Shown one piece after another: positions 38,921 through 51,320 of a stretch of DNA of 64,000 nt (position 1 is the first letter of the stretch; every line of letters starts with the position of its first letter). Where the stretch lies: positions 45,523,400 to 45,587,399 of the forward strand of contig NC_134116.1 in NCBI RefSeq assembly GCF_040939455.1, given 5' to 3'. Both the position numbers and the translations under genes were made by a program. The DNA comes from Microcebus murinus. Lineage: Eukaryota > Chordata > Mammalia > Primates > Cheirogaleidae. Below the pieces are notes generated by a model. It saw only the letters and a program-made list of their open reading frames with translations. It made no database searches and was not told where the DNA came from.

Positions 38921-40405
38921 AAGGCACACTTGCCTAATTTGTGAGTGTAGGAACGAAAAGGTTCAGGAAATATGAGTTCTTAGTTTATTTGTTTAAACAG
39001 TGTTTTACTAGATCACCAAGATTACCAGGTGTCAGAAAAGTGAACATACTAACAGTTTTGGCAGGATGTAAGTGAGTGACTAGAAGGGTTAGATATTTTA
39101 CTCTTTCTTCTCTTGACAATTTTCGTCTGGTTATTACTGAAGGTAAATCTTGCTAACAGAAGTAACAGGTTTGAAAGTCAGTCCAGAAGACAGACTAAAC
39201 GGAAAGTTTCCACTCCTACCCTTTTAATGATTGCCACTGACCTCGCTTATCAAGTCTTCAAAACTCTGTCAGCTCTGTCACTGCAGCACAAATTAAGAGC
39301 TCTCCACTACCACCAGGTAATTATGTCTCACTCCATTGACAACGTCTTCCATTTGGTTTCCAGAATTTGAGTTCCCTTAATTACAACTAAAAACAATCTT
39401 AGGAACAGCCTAAAGAATAAGCCATTTCAACCTCTGCCCTAAGGAGTCTTGAGAACCAAATTTTAGCTCCTGGCTGACTGCATCCCGAGTAGTCTGAAGG
39501 GAATCCAGCATTTTCCAGACTAAGCCGATACCTCGCATCACTGAGTCCTTTTACTGCTAGTGCCTGCCCTCTCTGCTTGAGGCGCTGACTTCGGCAGTTG
39601 CTCTAGAGGAACTGACTGTGTACTAGGGCACTTTCTGAAAGTTTCAGGGAAAGAAGAAAGGTTTTTTTTTTTTTCTCCTCTCTGTGCCAAAGTAGGCTTT
39701 GGGGGTATTTTCTTCCTCAGCAACTCTTTAACTCTCCCCTTGTGAAATATCTTTCTGTGTACTTTGCAGAGAATGGAATCTCACCAGAGGCCTTCTGAAA
39801 TGACTTCAGAAAAGCCTACATAGGAGTCAAGTGCAGTATTACCTCTCTTCCACCCCCTTACAGGCCAGCTGCAGAACTCTTGACCTCCTTTTTGACTATG
39901 CCAAATTTTTCATGTCATAAAAGGCTTTTTCTTAAATATAATTTATGTAATAGTTTGTAAAATGATTCCTGAAAACAGTTCATTTGATTAAATGAGCTTT
40001 CTTTCAATGTGATAATGGTAATTTAGTAATAAAAGTGAAAGCAATAGTGTCATAGCTGGCTTATTATCATTCATTTCTGTTCTTTGTCCATAAATTGATC
40101 CTACTTCTTACATTGACCTTTGCATACGGTTCTACCATAGTCTTCATGTGTACTCATTATGTACCTTTATGTCTGTCAGGGACAACTCCTATTAGCGACA
40201 ACTTCTCCTTCAGATAATTAGTTGTATCCTTAACTTTAGTTAAGTTTTCTATAAAACTTAACTTTGATAGAGTTCAAACAGAACTCTATAAACTTATAAA
40301 CATTTATCATATTATAACAGGCTAGGCTTTTTTTTTTTCCTTTAAATTTTCTCTTTGTTTTTAAAAATGCTTAATGAATTTATAGGAAAATTCTGTTATA
40401 CCTAG
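38921..40405. other. Unique DNA, relatively GC-rich at 39420-39900
   Basis: No recognised repeat apart from a T-run at 39662-39675. The 39110-39320 and 39420-39900 parts have splice-like signals (cag|gtaatt at 39316, ttgcag| at 39769) but no coding signature. See findings. Two adjacent perfect hairpins lie at 40238-40289. Confidence 0.45.
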
Positions 40406-40635
40406 TAATCCTTCTGCCTCAGCCTCCCGAGTAGCTGGGACTATAGGCATGTGCCACCATGCCCGGCTAATTTTTTCTATATATATTAGTTGGCCAATTA
40501 ATTTCTTTCTATTTATAGTAGAGATGGGGTCTCACTCTTACTCGGGCTGGTTTCGAACTCCTGACCTCTGGCAATCTGCCTACCTGGGCCTCCCAGAGTG
40601 CTAGGATTATAGGCATGAGCCACCGCGCCCAGCCC
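40406..40635 (-). mobile_element. Partial Alu, 3' half of right monomer missing
   Basis: Minus strand. The 5' end of the element is at 40635 (complement of gggctgggcgcggtgg), and the strepsirrhine linker is visible as 'agttggccaattaatttctt' at 40488-40507. It stops inside the right monomer at about 40406 without a poly-A, so it is an internally truncated or rearranged copy. Confidence 0.92.
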
Positions 40636-41451
40636 TTTTTTCTATATTTATAAGCAAATGAGAAGCATGTTTCTCTGAAGTTTTCTAATTATCTGTAAAA
40701 GAAACATCCCCAATAAAAAATAATTCCACAATGTAAATTTATAAAATAGACTCCACATATTAGTATACTTTAAAAGTCTCTGTGGTTATATTATTTTTTT
40801 ACTGATCATTTTTTTATTTAAAAATTTGCAATATCTCCTATTTGGACTAAGCAAGGAAAGTCTTCTAAACTTCTAACCAAATCTTTCTTATATATAATAA
40901 ACAGCTGCAGTTTCAAAATAATTATGTCAGTAAGTTTTTTACTTGGTCTATGCACAACCCCAAATACATTCATTTTTTATGTTTGCTGGGAGATTTTTCC
41001 ACCCTTATATTCTTCTCTAATCTATTTGAACTTGAAAGGGTAGACTACTTCCTCAGCATTTTTTGGGTGTCTCTCTTCCATAATCTTATTGATGAGCTCT
41101 TTTGTAATTTGTAAAGCAAAATTAAAATCGACCTGTAATCTGTTAAAACAGTGCTAAGCACTCGCATCAACCATTAGCTCTGATAACTCCTTTATCTTTG
41201 TGAAGAAGAAAAGGCTTTTAAGTATTGATTTTAAATAACAAAACATAGCTGCCAATCTAGTTTTACCTGGCACACACTTAGGTTCACAGGTTTTGTTCTA
41301 CCTATTTCTTCGTTGCCCTTTTGGTTATGAAAAAATACATTCTTTTGTCTCAAGAAAGCAGCGTAGAAATGTTTTTATTTCTATCAATCAGCTATAGTCT
41401 GAGGATTTGCCACAATATAGTTCTAAGTAAAACAATTTGTGAAAAAGAATG
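40636..41451. other. Unique AT-rich non-coding DNA
   Basis: No gene or recognised repeat. Confidence 0.5.
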
Positions 41452-41625
41452 GAGTTGGAATGTTCCTAACACAAAAAATGATAAATACCCAAGGTGATGG
41501 GTATCCCAATTACCCTGATTTGTTTATTACATATTGTATGTCTGTATCAAAACATCACATGTACTCTATAAAGATGTACAACTATTATGCACCCATAATA
41601 ATTAAAAACAAAAAAATCAAAACAA
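41452..41625 (+). mobile_element. L1 3' UTR fragment (older L1)
   Basis: Contains 'ggtgatgggtatcccaatta', 'aaaacatcacatgtactcta' and 'caactattatgcacccataa' followed by an A-rich tail, the terminal 3' UTR of an older L1 subfamily. It is 5'-truncated to about 170 bp. Confidence 0.82.
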
Positions 41626-41839
41626 TAATAATTTAGGATTTTATTCTCAGTTTTTCTTTTAAAATGTTATGATTGAATTAAGTAGTTCAGGTCAGCATGA
41701 TAGAAACAATTTACTAGTGAAACTTGGTTAGTGTAGTATAATAGCATTTATAACGTATAAATTATTGGTTATTTATTATGAGAGAGAGAGAATAACCTCC
41801 ACCAATATAACTCTATTTGTTTTTCTATATTTACCAATT
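41626..41839. other. Short unique spacer
   Basis: No recognised feature apart from a short GA run near 41781-41790. Confidence 0.5.
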
Positions 41840-42010
41840 ATCTTGTTGGAGGGGTCATCTGATTAATTTTGGCCAATGGAATGTAATATGTATTGCCATG
41901 CTAATAAAAATCCCAATTCTTCAGTTTCTCTTTTTTTTAGCTGAAATGACCTAGGAGACTGTATATTCTTGATGGAACAGCTACATAAGAATGGAATATT
42001 GGTTACTCCC
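41840..42010 (+). repeat. Possible ancient LTR-like fragment
   Basis: 'attttggccaatggaatgta' is a block seen in old mammalian LTR-like repeats (compare 12900-13195). The rest is too diverged to name. Confidence 0.3.
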
Positions 42011-45000
42011 TGAATAACTGTGTGAAGAAACACTTACCTGTGAAGGTCATGTAAAATTAATGAAAAATAAGCTTATGTTTATATTACACCAATAGAATCT
42101 CAGGGTTAATTTGTTATCACATGAAACCCTAGCCTTTCCTGGATAATATTGTTTTAGACTAACTCATATGTGGAAAGGATATCATCACCTACATTGATAT
42201 ATTCCATGAAAATTTACTGGAAATCTTTCATAAATTTTATTCTCTATGTTGAATAGGGGGCTACTTAACATTCCATTCAGCCCCTCATACGTCAAGGATA
42301 AGAGTGAGTGAAAACCTAGAATAGAGTGAAATCCTTCCTTTGTAGAAAGAATTGTGCTTGCTATTTTAATTCATCTTATCAAAGAAGATTCAAAGTCAGA
42401 ACATCTCTAGAGTTTATAAAGACATTATAGGCCAATTCCTCCAAGATGACAATTTTTAACTCATTTATAAATCCTACTAGATTTTTTTATGTTATTTTCT
42501 AGGGTTCAGTTGTCATATACCTTTAAAGGAATTTAAAGACATGATTTGTTTTCATTGAATTATATGTAATTTCTACTAATTATCTTAGTCTCAAGTTTTA
42601 TATTAAAAAACTCTTGAAATCTAAGGATTGTTTATATTTTTTATATTGTAATAGAAAAGATGCTCATAATTCATATACAATGTGTATAAAGCTTTTAATT
42701 TTATCACATTAATTATCTAAAAATTTAATTCTGATTTTAAAGTATGAAATGTTTACCACTGAAGAAAAGATTGAATTCCTGCCATTTTTGAAATATTATT
42801 GCATATTCTATATATGGAAATGGAAAGTACCTATATTATTCCTTTGAAAAAAGTCCACCCAAAAGTAAACCACTTATTTACAAACAGAGAAATAGATTTT
42901 AAACCTTAATACTTGAATAGAAAAGTATTTTATTGTAGCCAGTTTTTCCTAGTACCCATGTCTTACACTGATGATCTAGGGGAAACAAATAAACATATAA
43001 ACAAACCAACAAAGTAAACATATGTAACATTTTTAGTGATGATTATCTACAATATTTAGAAGTGTCATAGGACTGTATCTATTGTTAATTAAATTGCTTT
43101 ATAGAAGACTGAATAAATTTTGAATTGATTTTACATTGCATTCAAAGCTTAGTAATGGTAACTTATGCTGCAGATAAGAATCTGAAACTAATTTCACTCA
43201 ACTCATGTATTGTTTTAGATAATATGGGGTAAATAAATGAATATGTGACAGGCCCTGACCCAAGTGATCTACCAATTTTAATGGAGAATATCAATGTGCA
43301 AATGACAAATTTTAATATAAGTTGATTATAATGGTATGACAAATTGAGAACTTTAGTATGCAAATAAAGCTTCAAATCCTTTCAGGAAGAGAGATTAAAA
43401 GAAATAATGTAAACTAAAGTACATAAGTAGCAGTGGGGAAAAAGAATAAATTAATTTGTTAATATGATGTTTTTCCTCCAAAATTTTTAATAAATCTTTA
43501 GTAACTCTTCCTTTCAAAAGTTCTAGATTTTCTTAATGCTCTTTGCTAAAAATGACATCATACACCCATTTAATAAAATCTCCTACCAAAGCAATTTATC
43601 TATAAGCTAACAAAAACGTCTAACATTATATTGATTTGTCAGGGTTACTTTTTAATATAAAGTACATCTATTATAATTATTTATTTTAATTCAGAAGAAA
43701 TATAGTATATTTATATAACTAGCTACCCATTTAATATATATGCCTTTATTCAGTAAAATTTTGAGGCAGATCAGAAGTACACTATTGTCTTAATCCTTTG
43801 AAAAATTACTATTTTTAAAACTCCCTTCTCAGACAAAATCTTGTTTCAACTTCAGTTGCTGAAAATGTTCCTACTTTAAAGTTTCAGCGGTAAATACATT
43901 ATAAATATCAAAACCAAAGTTATAGCTATATATACATATTATATATAATTACTAGAAAATAAGTGTGTGGCTTTTTAACAACTTTGAAGAGTTAAAGGAT
44001 ATTATTTAGGTGGTTAGAAAAAATAATTACTATTGATTAGCAATTGGCTCAGCTTCTCTAGAAGGGTTACTGAGGTCCTAAAGTACAGAAGAGAGTGTTA
44101 TAAACGACATTTTGTTCTCTCTAGTCTGTGTTGGACTAATCATTTCTTTGTTTGAAATGTCCTATTGACATAGCTGATGTATCTCAGAGGCTTTGATATA
44201 AGGAACAATTTGGAACTAAAGACCATTTTAGCATTTAAAAAAGAAAATGCTCAGAAACCCCCGCAAAAGCCATATAGAATGGAATGGAAATTATAGCACC
44301 TATCAATTATTACTCATTATATATAATATGACTTTATGAAACTAACAGCTCTTCTGGATTTATGTGATGAAATCGAAATGGCTCCAAAATATGTAAAAGT
44401 GGGGACCCTGGCAAGTTGCAGAGAAAATAAAATGCCCATATTCTGTGTGTGATTTAAAACAAAATTATTTGTGTAAGCTCTGACATTTACTGAAATCACA
44501 TTTCTATTGAGAGTCAGGTGTTTTTTCCCCATGAATACCATCTCAAAACAATAATAATAACCAGTTTGTCTATTTCCACAGAAGTATTCTCTCTCTTTTT
44601 GGGCACTTTTGCCCTGATTGAAGTAGTTAATAAAGCCATTTTATAAAACAACTTTCCATGCCACATTTTATTACACATGATATATATATATATATATATC
44701 TGAGTCACAGATCTCGATTGGAATTTTACATTAATCTAACTTATCTGATAGTTAAATTTACTTTAAGAATAAGCATTAATTCAGGCAGTCAATGAGAATA
44801 CAAGTACTTAGTGAATTTTAGCTGCACTAGGTTACAAGTTAATTGTTGCAGATGGAAGGACGAACAAGGAACATTCTGTGGGTACCTTCTTGAGTATTCT
44901 TCCAAAGTAGTTCAGTGATTTTATCTTGAAATTAGAAAATCTTTTTGACCAGTACAATTCTCTATCTTTCTTCTTTTAGCTAGTACAAATTATTAAATCT

Positions 45001-45329
45001 CTGGACCAATCATCAGCATATCAAACACATTATGTTGATTTTCATACATATAATTTTCCTTAAAGGATACAATCAATATCCTATTCATTTCAGTATGTCC
45101 AGTGCCTGACATGCAGTAGGTTCTTAGTGTATGTTTATAGAATTGAACTAAAGACAAGCTGGGTAAATGAACAACACAAGGGGAGTTGAGACAGTCATCA
45201 GGCTTTTGCATTGGATTCAGTAAACAGGTCAGCGGTTACTGGGATTATACCCAACGGTTGCCTGAGGGGGAGTAACATCATCCAAATTCCAAATTTTGGT
45301 CTTGTATTAGGCACATCTGTGCAAGACTA
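42011..45329. other. Unique AT-rich non-coding DNA
   Basis: No gene or clear repeat. A (TA)n run is at 44680-44699. A possible L2 tail is at about 45090-45145 ('tgcctgacatgcagtagg'). ORFs here are all under 75 codons with no features. Confidence 0.5.
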
Positions 45330-45617
45330 CTAAGTCAAGTATCACAAGAATGGAAAAACAAGCACCACATGTTCACCATCAAATTGGCATTAACTGACTT
45401 AACTGACCAACACTTAATTGTACATATAGTAGTAACATTCATTGGATGTCGGACAGGTAGGAGGGTGGAGGAGGGTTTGGGTATATTCATGCCTAATGGG
45501 TGCAGTGCGCACTGTCTTGGGGATGGACATGATTCAAGCTCTGACTTGGGTGGGGCAAACCCAATATGTATAAACTAAACATTTGTAACCCTGTAATATG
45601 CTAGAATAAAAAAAGTG
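45330..45617 (+). mobile_element. 5'-truncated lemur-type L1 3' end
   Basis: The sequence follows the end of a strepsirrhine L1: 'gtatcacaagaatggaaaaa', 'caagcaccacatgttcacca', 'agtaacattcattggatgtc', then a G-rich part, 'gaagctctgactcggg'-like sequence (45537-45553) and a tail 'taatatgctagaataaaaaa'. It belongs to a different 3' UTR type from the L1 at 27.9 kb. The 69-codon ORF here (45369-45578) is chance. Confidence 0.82.
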
Positions 45618-47285
45618 AAACTTCAGGATGGCTCAAAGAAAAAGGGTTGGTCTAGCAATATAAAATGGAGTTAGAAGGTAAACATTCAGGCTGGCAAATA
45701 TTGAGCCTAGGAGACCACAGAAAAATAGATCAGAAAGAAACTGAAGTTGAAACTCTTCAAAGAATTACATACCAAAGTGGTATAGGCTGAGATGGGGGAA
45801 TAATTTAGAATCTAGGAACCAATATCAGGAAAGTTCAACCAAAATTAGATGTTTGCAGTGATGTGGTTACTTTTGAGCCTCACTGCATTGCCTTGGACTG
45901 TGTAAGAGCAGAGATCAGGGTGAATATCTATCTGCCTTAGACCAGACTTGGGTAGGAAGTGGGTAGGACCAAACAAGACACCAGCGGGCTCATCTTTGGT
46001 GGACTGGCAACTGACAACTATAGAAAATTAACATTAATATTCTAGTGTTCAGCCTTCTCATAAATGGGTTCATTTTACTTTTAATATTCATTGATAAATA
46101 ATATAAAAATCACACACTTCTCTCATTAGGATAAAATCTTCTTATAATATACATTCATTTCTTCATTCAAAAAACTGAATTAAGCAAATGTAGGTTATTT
46201 GGCCCCTAAAATAGCTATTCTGTAGTGTACTATATATATATATTTCTGTTTCATTTTTGAGGCAGAAAATTATTCCACAAGCTTTGTAATACAGAAAATT
46301 AAAAATGTATGATCTATAAATGTGCACTTATAGTCGATCTTAGCCTTGGAGTTTAAATTAACCAAAGTTTGTTTCTATTTGAGACTGAACTCTACTAAAG
46401 AACTTCTTCTATATCATTGAGAAATCAATGTTTATGTTTGCACTACCACTTAGATATAGAGTATATGGAGAATTTTTAAAAATTGATTAGCTGTCACTAT
46501 GAGGGTGGCTTAAATTTGGCATGATTCTAGAACTCGTTCATTTCCTGTCACCTCCTCCCTCCAAGTTTTCCCCTACGTTGCCACCTTCTTTGTGATTCTT
46601 TTTAATAGGAGAGAGAAAGCCAAGGGACAACAGAAGGACATGTGATTGCAGGTGCCCTTTCCTCACCTGGTGAGCAGTGCTATGAATCATATTCCCTACC
46701 TCTTCTGCAGTAAGACATATTGTACTTCAAGTCTGTCCCTATAAAAAATAACAATCTAGCTTCCCTTTGGCGGAAAGGGCTTAAATTGGATATGGTCCTT
46801 TGGGATCTGAGTTCCAAGGTCATTTTAGGGAGGTTACACAAATCACGTCAAAGTAAAGACACTTTTGGCCAACATAAAATGAAGTGTTTGTTAGTAGAGA
46901 AGCTCCGATTCCCTTAGAAAATAAGAAATTAAAAAAAAAAAAAGTCCCACAAAATTAACTGCAGTCACCCTGAGCTTGAAACCCCCAGCTGCCAGCATGT
47001 GAGAGTAGATTAGCCGCATTTCTGAAATTGTCATGAATTACTTTTGCTTTCTCTCAATTGAGAGTAATGTCAAGGGGCTAATCAAACAAGTTGTAGTAGA
47101 GAAATCAGGGATATTAGTCTAGAGTATCATTTGTAATGTCATAAACATTCAACATACAATGTCTCTCTGGTGTGTTTGTGAATCACTTAAAAGGTAAAGA
47201 ATGACCGCTGTTTGATAAAAATGCCAAGCTATTTAGTCAGCATCATCCCTCTTCCCTCCAACAATTCCGACATTAGTTAAGATGA
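45618..47285. other. Unique non-coding DNA
   Basis: No gene or recognised repeat. A short (TA)n run is at 46230-46241. The 46540-47110 part is less AT-rich and could be conserved non-coding DNA. Confidence 0.45.
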
Positions 47286-47680
47286 AATTTAGCTGCCAGT
47301 GAGAGAAAACACAAAATAGCATGTGGTGTAAACAAGATAAAAGTTTATTTTTCTCTCATATAAAAATACAGAGCTGGTATGGGGCTTTGTGCTATCAGGG
47401 ACACAGCTTTTTTTTTTTTTTTTCTTTTTTTTTTTTTTCTGCTTCACCATGCATGGCCCTAACTTAAGGTCCAAGATGGTAGCTCCGTAAACCAGGCAGA
47501 AGGGTGGTGGAGAGTATGAAGAAGAGACCAAATACATACCATAGCTAATAATACTTACAATTCCTTTAGCCTCAAGGAAGGCTGGAAAATACATCCTGAA
47601 GGCTGCATGCCCAGCCAAAATATATATTTCTCTGGAACAAGGAGAGAAGAGACATCAAAGGAAAACCAGCAGTCCCCACA
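47286..47680 (-). repeat. Ancient interspersed repeat, family unresolved
   Basis: The blocks 'aaaagtttatttttctctca', 'aaggtccaagatggtagctc', 'gcagaagggtggtgg' and 'gcatgcccagccaaaatata' are in the order of a common old mammalian repeat (LTR or DNA element) that I cannot name. It contains a T-rich tract at 47408-47439, which reads as Lys-runs in a chance minus-strand ORF (47289-47618). Confidence 0.5.
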
Positions 47681-49963
47681 CCTCATTTGTTTCTAAGAAT
47701 CTTTATAAAATGTTGAATTCTTGTCCAATACTTTCTGATATACAAATGCCAAGGTGATTTTAGATAATGTTGCATACTAAGAGATTTATAAACTTTGTGT
47801 GATATTCTATTACTTGAATTTAAGCTTGTCATTCAATAATTATTATATAATACAAATATAAAAGCAAATCTAATAATAAGCAGATAAGAATATAGATAAT
47901 TTTATATATCAAGAAATTACAATTAAAGAGTTAAAACTTCTTCTATTGAATTAATTTCTGTGACCTCATTTAAAAATAATTTTGAATTATAGACTTTCTT
48001 TTTTAAAAAATTATGGTTTCTTTTTGCTATATATAGAAGGTGAGTTTTCAGAGGAAATTTTGTTGTTTGTTTCAGTTAATGTTAATGCAGATTTTTGCCT
48101 ACTGAAGAATCTCAGGAAAAAATGGTATTACTGTGACCATGAATCTTGGCATTTCCTGTAAACTCATCTATTAATTCTTTTAATACCAATAACCAACACA
48201 ATTAGTTATATTCAAAATTTAGATCAGCTTTTTCATAGTCAAACTTTTAGAAAAATTGATTTGTTTTGTTAACTGTCTTTAAAACTTTTCATATCAAAGT
48301 TTACTTGGTACCAATGCTTCACTAGGTAGTATGCTTCTGCTGAAACTAGTTTAGTATACACACATGTACTCTCACACACAAAAACATATTGGTAGATATG
48401 TGTTCATTTATTTCACTTGTTTATAGAAAAGTATATTTAATTCCATAATCACATACTCAAGTTTGGAATACTAGGTCAAACAAAATTTAACAAATACTTT
48501 TAGGAACTTCTAATATACTACTCAGTATTGTATAATATCTCTTCCAGAGGGGAATATAGTATGTAAACTTACTTGACCACAGATCCTCTTCTCTGACATA
48601 TATAAGTAAATAATCTCATAGAACCAGTATTCTATAGGAAACATTTTAGGGAGTGATGAAAATTATCAGTTAATATACAAATAGTTGGTCTGTGTAATTG
48701 TTAAAAGCAAATCACCAATTCAGCTTGAAATCTGGGTTATAAAATAATCTCCGAGAAAGAGCCTTCCTAAGGAGAGGGTGGGTAACCTTGTCAATCATTT
48801 CATGAGAATTAAGGATGTCTAAAATGAAAAATTCCTTCATATAAAAATTTTTAAATTTTGCTGAGTTAAAAAAATATAAACCTAAATCTATTGTGAATAA
48901 TAATTACATACGGCATGATATGTTCATTATTTCACTTTGTTTATTTAAATTTTATGCTCAATAACAAGCAATTCTATTGAATGATTTTGTTCACTGCTCT
49001 CCTTTTCCTGGATATCATTTATTTACCACCTTTATTTCACTTTACTTCTCATAGATTAAAGACAAAAAGCAAAGCAAAAGTAAAACATGCATCATTGGAA
49101 GGATGTAGCAGGAATGTTTGCTTCTAGGAATACAAAAATAATATAATTATTGACTATGAGAAGCTTGCATTTAAGAGACGAAAAAAATCATGCTTGTCTA
49201 GAACATGACTTGAAAACATGAAATTCTTTAGAATTGATGAGAAAAATTGTTTAGGACACAGAAAAATATTTATATTGTCATAATTCTAATCACTTTTGAG
49301 AATACCAACAGCATATTTATTAGTTGTTACAAAGACCAGAAATATATTTGTATATAAAGCAAATAATTTTGAATTAATTATTCTGAAAGTGACAATAAAC
49401 GTGTAAATGCCAAACATCAGAAACTATGAATCCTGGTTTTCTGACCACAGTACAACACAATTAAATGTTAGTGACAGGATTGAATAAATCCTGCTTGAAA
49501 GATGCATGTAAAACTCAAACTGCAGCCTGTTTTGAAAATTGCTAAAATTTAAACATTGTGTAATGAAAAATTATATATATATAAGTATGAATTTTTTAAA
49601 GTCAATCTACAATTCCAGGTCCTTAATTATTAAGTTAACAAATAAAGAAGAAAGTTAATAACTGTTCCTTCAACTTGAGAAATTAGGAATATTTAAATCC
49701 AAAGAACTGGGAAGAAAAAAAATTAATAATTAGTTTTAACTTATCAATAAGTGAAAAGGGACATAACTTAGAAAACAGAAAAATGGTAGAATGGAAATAT
49801 ATGTGTAAGAAATTTGGAAAGTCTAATCCATAAGAAAGGGAGAAAACACAAAGCAGTAGGAAAAAATAGAATATAAATAAAATAAAAAATAAAACTTTTA
49901 GCGTATTTTATAAAGATTTATCTTTTGCTATTAATTAAAATAATTTTGTAAATAAAAATATTA
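47681..49963. other. Unique AT-rich non-coding DNA
   Basis: No gene or recognised repeat. Confidence 0.5.
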
Positions 49964-50311
49964 AGGCCGGGCGCTGTGGCTCACGCCTGTAATCCTAGCT
50001 CTTGGGAGGCCGAGGCGGGCGGATTGCTTAAGGTCAGGAGTTCAAAACCAGCCTGAGCAAGAGCGAGACCCCGTCTCTACTATAAATAGAAAGAAAATTA
50101 ATTGGCCAACTGATATATATATAAAAAAAATTAGCCGGGCATGGTGGCGCATGCCTGTAGTCCCAGCTACTCGGGAGGCTGAGGCAGCAGGATCACTGGA
50201 GCCCAGGAGTTTGAGGTTGCTGTGAGCTAGGCTGACGCCAGGGCACTCACTCTAGCCTGGACAACAAAGCGAGACTCTGTCTCAAAAAAAAAAAAAAAAA
50301 AAAAATATTAA
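49964..50311 (+). mobile_element. Full-length young lemur-type Alu with TSD
   Basis: The body runs from ggccgggcgctgtggctcac at 49975 to a poly-A ending at about 50300. The duplication aaaaatatta(a) flanks it (49964-49974 and 50301-50311). The pol III A box region (tggctcacgcc) and a B-box-like site (ggagttcaaaacc) are both present. Many CpGs are kept, and the strepsirrhine linker 'aattggccaactgatatata' is intact, so the insertion is recent. Confidence 0.97.
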
Positions 50312-50364
50312 AAATAAAAAAAGTTAAAGCTTGAATTATCTGAAAGGTTACACACAGTGTTTAT

Positions 50365-50459
50365 CATATCCTTCAGAGTCAGAATGCCTGTTTCTAAAAC
50401 TTAGCTCTGCTAATTATCCATTGTGTAAAATTGGGCAAATATGGGGACTCCCAAGCAGC
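50365..50459 (+). repeat. MIR, 5' part, split by an Alu
   Basis: 'cagagtcagaatgcctgttt', 'aacttagctctgctaattat' and 'gtgtaaaattgggcaaat' follow the MIR consensus on the plus strand. The sequence stops at the Alu tail and resumes after 50777. Confidence 0.75.
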
Positions 50460-50777
50460 TCATTTTTCATTTATGTATGTATGTATGTATGTATGTAAGA
50501 CATTGTCTGGCTCTGTTGCCCAGACTGGCGCTATCATAGCTCACTGCAGCCTTGAACTCCTGGGCTAAAGTGATCTTCCTGCCTCAGCTCCCAAGTTGCT
50601 GGGACTATATATGCATGCCACCATGCCTGACTGATTTTCTTTTTTTCTTTTTAGTGGAGACGGAGGTCTCCCTGTGTTGTTAAGGCTGATCTCAAACTCC
50701 TGGCTTCAAGCTATCCATCTGTCGCCTTAGGTTCCCAAAGTGTCGGGATTATAGGCATGAACTTCTGTGCCTGACCT
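50460..50777 (-). mobile_element. Older Alu with (ATGT)n tail inside MIR
   Basis: Minus-strand Alu; its 5' end is at 50777 and its tail is replaced by (ATGT)n at 50473-50498. The middle linker is the general type ('gattttctttttttcttttt'), with no strepsirrhine 'ttggccaa' motif, and CpGs are mostly lost. It is therefore older than its neighbours at 49975 and 53692. A diverged duplication (ctcatttttcattta / ctcttttttcttat) brackets it. Confidence 0.9.
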
Positions 50778-50905
50778 CTTTTTTCTTATCTATAAAATGG
50801 TAATAACAATAGAACCTATTAATACTTAATAGTATTGTTGTAAGAATTAAATAACAATATTTATAAAGCACCTAGTGTAATTTAAATACTATAAAGTGTT
50901 TACTA
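50778..50905 (+). repeat. MIR, 3' part
   Basis: 'cttatctataaaatggtaat', 'gttgtaagaattaaataaca' and 'aaagcacctagtgtaattt' continue the MIR from 50459, showing that the Alu inserted into it. Confidence 0.78.
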
Positions 50906-51139
50906 AATCTAAAATTGCACCTCTTTTCTATTTTAATCTTCATTTATATAAATTCTCCCATAATTGCCTCATGTAGTAAGAAAGCATATGTCAGGTGTGC
51001 TTCAAAAACTTCAAAAAAGTGTATCTGTCAAAAGTACTCCAAAAATGTATTATTTTTGTGTAGGACATAAAAATCTTCCTTATAAGTGGAAAAATATGTC
51101 ATGTAAATTCACACAACTCATTCTCACATTTAGCTCTCT
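50906..51139. other. Short unique spacer
   Basis: No gene or recognised repeat. It supplies the start of a 140-codon chance ORF that continues through the next repeat. Confidence 0.5.
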
Positions 51140-51320
51140 CTTTTATATATATGTGTGTGTGTGTGTATATTTAGTTTATATATATATTTGGCTGATACAT
51201 ATTTGGTATATATATTTGATTTATATATATGTATTTGGTTTCTATATATTTGGTGTTTATATATACACACATATTTGGTGTGTATGCATATATATGTACA
51301 TATTTTGCATATATATCAAA
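51140..51320. repeat. Degenerate AT-rich minisatellite ('tatatttggt' units)
   Basis: A (TG)n start is followed by about six uneven copies of a core near 'atatttggt', spaced by TA/TG runs. It keeps a long plus-strand ORF open (50964-51386) with a Tyr/Ile/Cys-rich middle. The composition follows directly from the repeat, so I do not call a gene. Confidence 0.8.

Noticed and set aside
47289..47618. 109-codon ORF with a Lys-run
   Set aside because: The Lys-run is a poly-T tract within an old repeat, and the remainder has no recognisable features.
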